15,543 nt of DNA, taken from the NCBI GenBank assembly GCA_902803365.1, contig CADCPU010000394.1, positions 1 through 15,543 of the forward strand, written 5' to 3'. This stretch comes from Oscillospiraceae bacterium (GTDB lineage Bacteria > Bacillota_A > Clostridia > Saccharofermentanales > Saccharofermentanaceae). A program made the position numbers and the translations under genes. Below are positions 8,910-15,066 of this stretch, one piece after another. The notes under the pieces are model-generated. The model was not told the DNA's origin. It saw only the letters and a program-made list of their open reading frames with translations, and did no database searches. Position 1 is the first letter of the stretch. Every line of letters starts with the position of its first letter.

Positions 8910-9557
8910 TCATTTCTTCTGTCTGGCCTGCGTGATACAACCTGCCACACCGAGTATGAGTATCAGTAATCCGGAGAAAGCCTTGACAGATTCGATCGGT
9001 GTCTTGAATACCTTCTCGGCCAGGAAAGCAGAGCCGTCCATGATCGGCTTAAACTTGGATACATAGCCTGCGACTGCCGCAGATACCATGAATGAACCGA
9101 TAAAGGATGTAAAGAATATTATCGCACCCCTTTGTATCAGATATGCCGCAAAGCCCATGGCAAGTCCGATGACAGCGCTGATGGCGATCAGTACGATCGT
9201 GTCCTTAAATCCCGTAATATCGATAAGGGCCATATCCTTTACGAAGGTAAATACCCACCTTCCGACAAAGGCTGCGACGGTAAAGATAAAAGCGCGCTTG
9301 TAAAACGAAAATGCCAGGACCGCAAATACTATCGCAAAGACCACCGGGATCACCATATATGCCCAGTACGGAAGTCCCGATCTAAGGACATCGACTATTA
9401 TGCCGATTATGCCCTTTCCTATAAAGTAGCCTATTACTGCACCTGCACAGGTGACAGAAAACTTGAAAAGCTTATATCCGCCAAAGCACATGATAAGTCC
9501 CAGCACGGCCAGAACGATATCGACCGAATAAGAATAGATATCAGTTATGTCTCCCAT
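8910..9557 (-). CDS. DUF4203/TMEM198-like multi-pass membrane protein
   Basis: A 215-aa, very hydrophobic protein with about seven membrane segments (roughly 11-30, 33-55, 66-86, 87-107, 118-140, 143-165 and 190-207). The opening VLGLIMCFGGYKLFKFSVTC followed by glycine-spaced helices (GAVIGYFIGKGI) fits the DUF4203 (TMEM198/TM7SF3) family, whose bacterial function is unknown. The C-terminus is short and basic (QARQKK). A GAGGAG site precedes the ATG and lies inside the end of the dihydrouridine synthase gene, which it overlaps by 13 bp, so the two are probably translationally coupled. The family call rests on the overall pattern, not on a catalytic motif. Confidence 0.65.
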   Translation of the reverse strand: MGDITDIYSYSVDIVLAVLGLIMCFGGYKLFKFSVTCAGAVIGYFIGKGIIGIIVDVLRSGLPYWAYMVIPVVFAIVFAVLAFSFYKRAFIFTVAAFVGRWVFTFVKDMALIDITGFKDTIVLIAISAVIGLAMGFAAYLIQRGAIIFFTSFIGSFMVSAAVAGYVSKFKPIMDGSAFLAEKVFKTPIESVKAFSGLLILILGVAGCITQARQKK

Positions 9558-10546
9558 AAGATCTCCTCAACTTCCTTGATCGTAAGAGCCGAACAGAGCC
9601 TTACCTTGAGCTTGGCTGCACCCGGAAGGCCCTTGATATAGGCCATCATGGCAGGTCTCATCTCGCGGACGGCGATCGGTTCGTCCTTATAATCCAATGT
9701 ATCTTTAAGCTCCCTTAAGATCATCTTCTTGCGGTCATCGGCAGTAGGAGCGTGCCACTCCTTCCCTTCCGTCGCGCATCTGATCTCTTCAAACACCCAT
9801 GGGTTTCCCGTAGCCGCACGACCGATCATAAGACCGTCGGCATCGGTGTCCCTCAATATCCTTGCGGCACTCTCGCCGTCTTTAACATCTCCGTTAGCGA
9901 TAAACGGGATATGCGTATCCTTGATGGCGCTCCTGTATCTTGCCAAAGTCTCGATATCGGCATCGCCGTGATACATCTGCACTCTTGTCCTTCCGTGAAC
10001 AGCGATCAGATCGACTCCGCTCTGCGCGAGCATCTTGATAAAGTCTTCTCCCTTGCCGTTCGTCTTGTCTTCCTCGTCGAATCCGATCCTCGTCTTGACC
10101 GTCAAAGCCTTACCGTAAGCATCCGCAGCTTTCCTCGAAAACTCGATTATCATCTGTGCTCTTAACGGATCATTGATAAGTGCGCTTCCCGCGCCTGTCT
10201 TTACGACCTTGGGAACAGGACAGCCCATGTTGATGTCGATGATATCGACAAAGGACAATCTCGGATCTTCACATATACTCTTTATCGCATGATCAAAGTC
10301 TCCCGGTTCAGAACCGAACAATTGGATACATGTGATCCCTTCGCGCTCTTTATCTATTCGAAGGTAACACATACTCTTTTCGAGACCTGAGTACAGGATG
10401 GATCTGGCACTGACGAGTTCCGTCGGCTGATAGGCCGAACCGAATTCGTGGCAGATCGCCCTGAAAGACGGAGTCGTGACCCCGGCCATAGGCGCCAGTA
10501 TCAACGGTGATATAAGTTCTATATTTCCTAACCTTATTTTTTCCAT
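9545..10546 (-). CDS. dusB: tRNA-dihydrouridine synthase, DusB/NifR3 type
   Basis: A 333-aa FMN-dependent enzyme that reduces specific uridines in the tRNA D-loop. Visible signatures are the N-terminal LILAPMAGVTTPSFRAIC, then IDINMGCPVPKVVKTGAGSA with catalytic Cys109, TVKTRIGF, the HGRTR loop of the phosphate site, IPFIANGDV, and GLMIGRAATGNPWVFEEI. These match the DusB subgroup and the length is typical. The ATG at 10546 has only a distant AGGAT as ribosome binding site, and the upstream PAP2 gene ends 10 bp before, so translation is probably coupled to it. The PAP2 stop lies in a GGATAA-CT-TTATCC dyad (10549-10562) between the two genes. The DUF4203 gene overlaps its 3' end. Confidence 0.93.
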   Translation of the reverse strand: MEKIRLGNIELISPLILAPMAGVTTPSFRAICHEFGSAYQPTELVSARSILYSGLEKSMCYLRIDKEREGITCIQLFGSEPGDFDHAIKSICEDPRLSFVDIIDINMGCPVPKVVKTGAGSALINDPLRAQMIIEFSRKAADAYGKALTVKTRIGFDEEDKTNGKGEDFIKMLAQSGVDLIAVHGRTRVQMYHGDADIETLARYRSAIKDTHIPFIANGDVKDGESAARILRDTDADGLMIGRAATGNPWVFEEIRCATEGKEWHAPTADDRKKMILRELKDTLDYKDEPIAVREMRPAMMAYIKGLPGAAKLKVRLCSALTIKEVEEILWET

Positions 10547-10556
10547 AGGGATAACT

Positions 10557-11144
10557 TTATCCTATTCTCGGCAGAAAGTCCATTATTCCCGTTCTCATAA
10601 TGTAATTTGCCGCATTTCCGATAAGGATGCCCGCGATGAGCGAGAAGCCGACATCAGTAAAGAAATGCACGCGCAGATAGAGCCTCGACAAGGCTATCAA
10701 GGACGCATAGATGTAAGCGATTACGCCACAGAGAGGATTGGTCAGGAATATTACCGTTGCTGCCGCAAAAGAGCTCAAGGTGTGTCCTGACGGGAATGAA
10801 TAATCTCTCGGCTGCTTGATCAGAAGCTTATAGTCTTTATGGAAGAAAGGCCTGTTGCGCTTAACGATATTCTTGATAATGAGATTTCCTATCGTGATAC
10901 AGAGGATGAGGGCGATCAGCATCGTGTAGCCCTCCTTGAAGCTGGGCTCAACGAGCATCATGAGAAGAGCGGCGATTATCCATACCGTACCCATGTTTCC
11001 TGACTGGGTAACAAAGATCATAAAGCTGTCAAACCATGGTCTTTCCAGGAAATTATGAAGACGATCCAGATTATAGATCTCCCATGCACAGACCTTACTG
11101 ATGTTCTTGACTGCAAATTTCTCAACTTCGATAATTCTTTTCAT
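10557..11144 (-). CDS. PAP2-family membrane phosphatase
   Basis: The start is placed at the ATG at 11144 (195 aa), preceded by a GGGGT site. An in-frame ATG at 11186 lies upstream of a TATAAT box and lacks a ribosome binding site. All three PAP2 motifs are present: K91-x6-R98-P99 (KNIVKRNRP), P118-S-G-H121, and S153-R154-x5-H160-x3-D164. Five or so membrane helices surround them. Such enzymes dephosphorylate lipid phosphates, for example undecaprenyl pyrophosphate or phosphatidylglycerol phosphate, at the outer membrane face; which substrate applies here is not readable. It is the first gene of a three-gene operon with dusB and the DUF4203 gene, and divergent from the CobW operon. Confidence 0.88.
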   Translation of the reverse strand: MKRIIEVEKFAVKNISKVCAWEIYNLDRLHNFLERPWFDSFMIFVTQSGNMGTVWIIAALLMMLVEPSFKEGYTMLIALILCITIGNLIIKNIVKRNRPFFHKDYKLLIKQPRDYSFPSGHTLSSFAAATVIFLTNPLCGVIAYIYASLIALSRLYLRVHFFTDVGFSLIAGILIGNAANYIMRTGIMDFLPRIG

Positions 11145-11169
11145 GGCTACCCCGCTTCTTTCACTACAC

Positions 11170-11175
11170 ATTATA
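11170..11175 (-). promoter_or_regulatory. Probable -10 box of the PAP2-dusB-DUF4203 operon
   Basis: The minus strand reads TATAAT here, 26 bp upstream of the chosen PAP2 start codon. No good -35 is visible; ACATAA at 11193-11198 is the nearest at the right spacing. The rest of the 133-bp divergent region is AT-rich. I looked for a Zur-like dyad in front of the metallochaperone operon and saw no convincing one. Confidence 0.4.
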
Positions 11176-11277
11176 ACTAATATCACCGTTTTTTATGTAG
11201 TAATTTTTAATAATATAGGGTCTTGAATAAAATGTGCATTCGTATAAAAATAAGTATGTTTGAAAAGAGGTGCCCAT

Positions 11278-12222
11278 ATGGAAGATTGCTTGGTTTATTT
11301 TTTTACCGGTTTCCTGGACAGCGGAAAGACATCCGTCATCTGCTCCTGGACTGACGGAGAGCGTTTCAAAGACCAGAAGATAGTCATCATCGCCACAGAA
11401 GAAGGTGAAGAGGAATATATCAAAGACAACTACCCTGATGCAGATCCGATAGTCATCACATGCGAGACTGACGAGCTCAACGGGGATTTCACCGAGGATA
11501 TCGAAAAGAAATATCACCCTGATATCATATTCATCGAGTGGAACGGCTCGGTATCACCTGCCGCTTTCTTCGAAGAGTGTGATGTACCGCAGAGATGGGC
11601 TCTCGCAGCTTCCATCGTCATCATCGATGCATCCACATATCAGGAATACTTCAAGAATATGCAGGCGATCTTCGCCGATTATTTCAGATATGCCGATACG
11701 GTAATCTTCAACAGAGTTACGGACGACGGTAACCTTCCGCGTCTGCGTGCCACTGTTAAGAGCGTAAATCCGGGCATCAGCATCAACTTCCTTGATCCGG
11801 ATAACAAGATCTTGAATATCGAAGATCATCTTCCTTATAACCTTGACGACGATCCGTGCGTCATCTCAAACGACGACTACGGTCTTTTCTATACTGACGC
11901 ACTCGATAACGTTAAGAGATATAACGGCAAGAGGGTGACTCTCCAGGGCACAGCACTCGTATTCAGAGAGATCAGGGGCAAGGCTTTCGCTCTCTCAAGA
12001 CGCGCCTATACATGCTGTTCCGACGATATCGGTCAGATCAACCTCCTCTGCTTCTGCGAATACGGTTCAAACTTCCCTACCGGTAAGTGGCTCAAGGTCA
12101 CAGGCCAGGTCAGATATTATAAGGATGATTCCCAGGGCAAAGATGTGGCAGTTCCGTGCCTCACTGTCGACGATTATGTCGTAACAACGGCTCCTGAGAA
12201 TGATATAGTTTACTTTGGATAA
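11278..12222 (+). CDS. CobW-like GTPase fused to YcgQ-type DUF1980 domain
   Basis: The start is placed at the ATG at 11278 (314 aa), 7 nt after AAGAGG; a TTG six codons upstream would swallow that site. Residues 5-190 follow the CobW/COG0523 G3E GTPase plan: P-loop TGFLDSGKTS (11-19), a Walker-B-like IFIEWNG (84-90) in place of the usual hhhExxG, and FNRVTDD where NKxD is expected. The switch cysteines (GCxCC) of true CobW proteins are absent; the equivalent region reads ITCETDEL. Residues ~205-314 (NVKRYNGKRVTLQGTALV, then AYTCCSDD, LLCFCEYG, GKWLKVTGQVRYY and a terminal VYFG) match the C-terminal domain of the YcgQ/TIGR03943 family, normally a partner of a DUF318 permease. It lies 24 bp before the second CobW gene, so it is probably an operon for metal handling. 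Metal and partner are inferred, not seen. Confidence 0.75.
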   Translation: MEDCLVYFFTGFLDSGKTSVICSWTDGERFKDQKIVIIATEEGEEEYIKDNYPDADPIVITCETDELNGDFTEDIEKKYHPDIIFIEWNGSVSPAAFFEECDVPQRWALAASIVIIDASTYQEYFKNMQAIFADYFRYADTVIFNRVTDDGNLPRLRATVKSVNPGISINFLDPDNKILNIEDHLPYNLDDDPCVISNDDYGLFYTDALDNVKRYNGKRVTLQGTALVFREIRGKAFALSRRAYTCCSDDIGQINLLCFCEYGSNFPTGKWLKVTGQVRYYKDDSQGKDVAVPCLTVDDYVVTTAPENDIVYFG

Positions 12223-12246
12223 ATAATTAGAATGGAGTGATACATT

Positions 12247-13278
12247 ATGACAAAAGTTGATATCTTTTCCGGATTCCTCGGAGCAGGTAAGACAACACTC
12301 ATCAAGAAGCTTCTTAAAGAAGTATATGCAGGTCAGAAGGTAGTCCTCATCGAGAACGAGTTCGGCCAGATCGGCATCGACGGCGGATTCCTGAAGGATT
12401 CCGGCATCGAAGTAACTGAGATGAACTCCGGCTGTATCTGCTGCAGCCTCGTAGGCGACTTCGGAAAGGCTCTTGCAGAAGTTATCGAGAAGTTCTCCCC
12501 TGACAGGATCCTCATCGAACCTTCAGGCGTAGGTAAGCTCTCAGACGTTTATGCTGCAGTAGCAAAGTGCGAAGGCACTGAGATCGCTTCAGCTACTACA
12601 GTTGCTGACGTTTCCAAGCTCAAGATCTATCTTAAGAACTTCAAGGAGTTCTATGAAAACCAGATCGAGAACGCTTCTACCATCGTTCTTTCAAGAACAC
12701 AGACAACAAAGCAGGAGAAGATCGATCAGGCAATGGAGCTCATCCGCGGAATCAATACTAAGGCAGTTGTCATCACAACACCTTGGGATCAGCTCTCCGG
12801 TCAGCAGATCTTCGACGCAATGACTAATCACGATACTGTAGATAAGATGGCAGAAGAACTCCTCAAGGAAGCTCATGAGCACCACCATGAACATGACCAT
12901 GAGCATGAGCACGAGCATGAGCACGAACATCACCACGAGCATGGTGAAGAGTGCACATGCGGCTGCCACGAGCATGATCACGAACACCACCATCATCATG
13001 CAGATGAGGTATTTGACAGCATCGGCTTTGAGACTTCAAAGACATTCACTGTTGACGAGCTCAACAACGCTCTCGACGAACTCGACGATGACGATAAGTA
13101 CGGCACGATCCTCCGTGCAAAGGGTATCGTAACCGGCGAGAACGGTGCTTGGATCCACTTTGATTATGTTCCGGGCGAAAAGAATGTAAGAACAGGCAGT
13201 TCCGATGTTATCGGTAAGCTCTGCATCATCGGCGCAGACGTTAATAAGGATGCTGTTAAGACTCTTTTCGGAATCTGA
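12247..13278 (+). CDS. COG0523 (CobW/P47K) metallochaperone GTPase with His-rich insert
   Basis: A 343-aa G3E GTPase, preceded by GGAGTGA. The P-loop is GFLGAGKTT (9-17), the switch motif NSGCICC has Cys63, 65 and 66, and the Walker-B-like motif is IEPSGVG (90-96). Residues 210-251 hold about 22 histidines, mostly in His-Glu/His-Asp alternation, around a CTCGC cluster (Cys236, 238, 240). This is followed by the CobW C-terminal domain (TILRAKGIVTGENGAWIHF). The family binds Zn, Co or Ni and moves metal to client proteins using GTP; the His-rich stretch suggests Zn or Ni storage or buffering. The base-specificity motif NKxD is replaced by SRTQ (VLSRTQTTKQEK). It is the second gene of an operon with the CobW/DUF1980 fusion and is closed by a strong hairpin. 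Confidence 0.92.
   Translation: MTKVDIFSGFLGAGKTTLIKKLLKEVYAGQKVVLIENEFGQIGIDGGFLKDSGIEVTEMNSGCICCSLVGDFGKALAEVIEKFSPDRILIEPSGVGKLSDVYAAVAKCEGTEIASATTVADVSKLKIYLKNFKEFYENQIENASTIVLSRTQTTKQEKIDQAMELIRGINTKAVVITTPWDQLSGQQIFDAMTNHDTVDKMAEELLKEAHEHHHEHDHEHEHEHEHEHHHEHGEECTCGCHEHDHEHHHHHADEVFDSIGFETSKTFTVDELNNALDELDDDDKYGTILRAKGIVTGENGAWIHFDYVPGEKNVRTGSSDVIGKLCIIGADVNKDAVKTLFGI
12874..12999 (+). repeat. CATGAG-type hexamer repeat encoding the His-rich segment
   Basis: Runs of CAT/CAC alternating with GAG/GAA/GAC make a degenerate 6-bp tandem repeat inside the CobW gene, interrupted by the Cys cluster at 12952-12966. Such repeats can expand or contract by slippage, so length variation between strains is likely. 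Confidence 0.7.
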
Positions 13279-13309
13279 TCCTTATCATAGATTAATTATT
13301 TGCACAATA

Positions 13310-13348
13310 GACAGCCCCGCGGTGAATCGCTTCATCCGCGGGGCTGTC
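13310..13348. terminator. Strong GC hairpin, probable bidirectional terminator
   Basis: The arms ACAGCCCCGCGG (13311-13322) and CCGCGGGGCTGT (13336-13347) are perfectly complementary over 12 bp, extended by a G-C pair outside and a TGAA/TTCA pair inside with loop TCGC. It lies between the convergent CobW operon (stop 13278) and the SDR gene (stop 13369), where a shared terminator is expected. There is no U-tract on the plus-strand side, and only AT-rich sequence on the minus side, so it is an atypical intrinsic terminator. Confidence 0.7.
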
Positions 13349-13368
13349 ATATCATAACGCACACACTT

Positions 13369-14484
13369 TTATGATCCTGTATTGATGTTCCTTACATAGG
13401 AAACTGTTTCTTTGATCGAGTCCTTAATGCTGATACTCTTGGCAGGAGTAGGAGAAATGGTAGCGACTGCCTCGACTTCAGCTTTCTCGACTCCCTCTTC
13501 ACCGGCAGCGACCTCTTCACTGTCACCGGTCTCAGAGTCCTTGATCTCGCTTACAGTTATCGCTTTCTCCTCCGGCTCGTACCTCGCATGAGGTGCCGTG
13601 ATAAACAGAGCATACGCATCCTTCGGATTCGGTTTGTGCGTGATCTTATAATACATATCTAAGAATTTAGATACTGCATTCTTCTTGAGTGCCCAATCAG
13701 GGAACATCTTTGTGTTTTCCGGATCTACTCCGGCTGCTTCGCGGACTTCGTTAAGGAATTCAACGGTAGTCCTGTACTCGCCTGTCAGGATGTATCCTGC
13801 ACCTGCCTCACCGTTTTCGGCTGCTGCAATGATACCTGCGGCAACATCTCTTACATCGATAAAACCGTGTCCGCCGTTAACAGGCTGGATCTTCTGATTA
13901 AGGTAACTGTCTAATATCTTGGCGATGTCTGAGTCTTCCTTGGCTCCCGGACCGATCATAAATGTAGGAAGTACGAGTACCGCATTGTACTTGTTGAGTA
14001 CTACTTTCTCCATGATGTATGCCGAAGCCTCTGCCTTTGTCTGTGCATAGTCGCCGTCTACGAGACTCCTGTCAAAATGGAATCTCTCGCCTGATACATA
14101 TTTTGCATCACCCGGAAGCGCGTATGCCGAACTTAAATAAACCATTCTGCCGATCTTATGCTTGATGCACATATCAGTAACGTTGATCGCACCGGAGACA
14201 TTAACGCGTCTCATGTTGAGATTCTTTTCCATAGCGATGGAGATCTGCTCTTCTGCGTGGATGAGTATGCAATTTCTCGGATCATCCAAAGTGAAGAAAT
14301 CTTTCATTGTATCTTTATGGAAAGTCTCGCCTCTGCATATCTCGATATCATATTCCTCGAATATCGAGCAATCCTCGTCAACGTCTGCGAGGATCCTGAC
14401 TTTATTTCCCTGCTCTAATAACATATCAACGAGAAACATACCTAAATGGCTTGTTGCTCCCGTTACCAAATACTGTCTAGCCAT
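13369..14484 (-). CDS. NAD-dependent epimerase/dehydratase (extended SDR) with acidic tail
   Basis: The start is placed at the ATG at 14484 (371 aa), 6 nt after GGGAGGA; an in-frame TTG upstream would place that site inside the gene. The N-terminal Rossmann fold has VTGATSHLG (glycines 9 and 15). The active site is Ser118/119 in YLSSAYAL with Tyr146 and Lys150 in YAQTK. VLPTFMIGPG and FIDVRDVAAGI are typical of dihydroflavonol-reductase-like or sugar-epimerase-like extended SDRs. The substrate is unknown. The last ~65 residues are unusual: an acidic, Glu/Ala-rich stretch (EEVAAGEEGVEKAEVEAV), then a Ser/Thr/Pro segment and KDSIKETVSYVRNI, which may be a helix. It is a single gene, convergent with the CobW operon and divergent from the T-box unit. 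Confidence 0.85.
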   Translation of the reverse strand: MARQYLVTGATSHLGMFLVDMLLEQGNKVRILADVDEDCSIFEEYDIEICRGETFHKDTMKDFFTLDDPRNCILIHAEEQISIAMEKNLNMRRVNVSGAINVTDMCIKHKIGRMVYLSSAYALPGDAKYVSGERFHFDRSLVDGDYAQTKAEASAYIMEKVVLNKYNAVLVLPTFMIGPGAKEDSDIAKILDSYLNQKIQPVNGGHGFIDVRDVAAGIIAAAENGEAGAGYILTGEYRTTVEFLNEVREAAGVDPENTKMFPDWALKKNAVSKFLDMYYKITHKPNPKDAYALFITAPHARYEPEEKAITVSEIKDSETGDSEEVAAGEEGVEKAEVEAVATISPTPAKSISIKDSIKETVSYVRNINTGS

Positions 14485-14560
14485 ACAAATTCCTCCCAAT
14501 CTGAGTATTAACTCATCGCCTTGGTTTCATTTTGCATTGACTTTGATACCAAATATCTTA

Positions 14561-14576
14561 TATTGTGTGAACAATA
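14561..14576. promoter_or_regulatory. 16-bp dyad upstream of the SDR gene
   Basis: TATTGT-GTGA-ACAATA has 6-bp perfect arms with a 4-bp centre, about 77 bp upstream of the SDR start. It looks like an operator. A 10-bp direct repeat, ATTTTTGACT, also occurs at 14620 and 14642. The region 14485-14690 is AT-rich with no gene. Confidence 0.3.
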
Positions 14577-14694
14577 AGTCTTTTTCAGTCCGTTTTGTAA
14601 ATATAATATTAAATACCTTATTTTTGACTAAAAAATATCTCATTTTTGACTTGACTGTCACTCTGTTTATCAAAGAAATTTGTTTTAATCCCTG

Positions 14695-14723
14695 TTGACA
14701 ATCTCGAAAAGTGGGTATATCCT
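14695..14723 (+). promoter_or_regulatory. Sigma-A promoter of the T-box transcript, overlapped by a dyad
   Basis: A perfect TTGACA (14695-14700), a 17-bp spacer and TATCCT (14718-14723) place transcription start near 14730, just before the T-box stem I. AGTGG (14710-14714) and CCACT (14725-14729) form a dyad with TA/TA inside that brackets the -10, a position typical of a repressor operator. The XRE-cupin protein encoded downstream is one candidate ligand. Confidence 0.65.
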
Positions 14724-14732
14724 ACCACTGTA

Positions 14733-15008
14733 TAGCAGAAAAGCTGTGACGAAGAAGGTCCGGTCAATTTGTTTTCACAGAGAGTCGACATTACGCTGAG
14801 AGTCGATACTACAGATTACCAAGTGACTATCGCTTCTGAGCTGACACACCGAATGGAATATTCCGAGTAGACTGTGTCCGAAGGCAGCCGCGTTAAGGCA
14901 AGAGGTTTGATTGAACCTATAAGTGGTGAAGAGTTATCTTCGCAAATTGAGTGGTACCGCGGAATTATCCGTCTCAATGTCCGACAGTTGGACTTGAGGC
15001 GTTTTTTA
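14733..15008 (+). promoter_or_regulatory. T-box leader, predicted tyrosine-specific (UAU specifier)
   Basis: The T-box signature TGGTACCGCG lies at 14952-14961. The antiterminator is clear: ATTGAG (14946-14951) pairs with CTCAAT (14973-14978), and CGGA (14960-14963) with TCCG (14968-14971), leaving the bulge for the tRNA end. UGGU would pair with ACCA, fitting a tRNA with discriminator A such as tRNA-Tyr. Stem I includes GGT/ACC and AATTTG (14766-14771) with CAGATT (14812-14817), plus an AGAGAG distal region. The specifier loop reads GAC-TAT-CGCTTCTGAG; by spacing to GAG (10 nt, as I recall for thrS and tyrS leaders) the codon is TAT at 14828-14830. Stem II is GACACA/TGTGTC around GGAATATTCC, and stem III GAAGA/TCTTC. 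Uncharged tRNA-Tyr should favour readthrough into the XRE-cupin gene. Confidence 0.88.
14970..15007 (+). terminator. T-box terminator hairpin
   Basis: The left arm 14970-14982 (CGTCTCAATGTCC) pairs with 14990-15001 (GGACTTGAGGCG) with one bulged T and a GACAGTT loop, followed by six Ts (15002-15007). The left arm shares CTCAAT with the antiterminator, so the two structures exclude each other. Confidence 0.9.
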
Positions 15009-15025
15009 TTGCAAAAAAACGCCTC
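14996..15025. repeat. Inverted repeat covering the terminator U-tract
   Basis: GAGGCGTTTTTT (14996-15007) is followed after 6 nt by its exact complement AAAAAACGCCTC (15014-15025). In readthrough RNA this hairpin would tie up the terminator's 3' arm and its U-tract. It ends 29 nt before the ribosome binding site of the next gene. Confidence 0.65.
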
Positions 15026-15066
15026 CGCTTAGAAGGTTTAAAGTAACATTTATGGAGGTAGCTTTT

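Noticed and set aside
11145..11277. A Zur-type operator before the metallochaperone operon
   Set aside because: The region is AT-rich and I could not find a convincing dyad resembling the Bacillus Zur box.
11164..11517. A 117-aa minus-strand open frame over the start of the CobW/DUF1980 gene
   Set aside because: It is the shadow of the P-loop region on the other strand and covers the divergent promoter region.
14620..14651. Direct repeat ATTTTTGACT as the start of a CRISPR or iteron array
   Set aside because: There are only two copies, 22 bp apart, in AT-rich sequence; chance or promoter-like TTGAC elements explain it.
14162..14698. A 178-aa plus-strand open frame over the 5' end of the SDR gene and the gap
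   Set aside because: It runs antisense to the Rossmann fold and ends in AT-rich promoter DNA; its composition is not protein-like.
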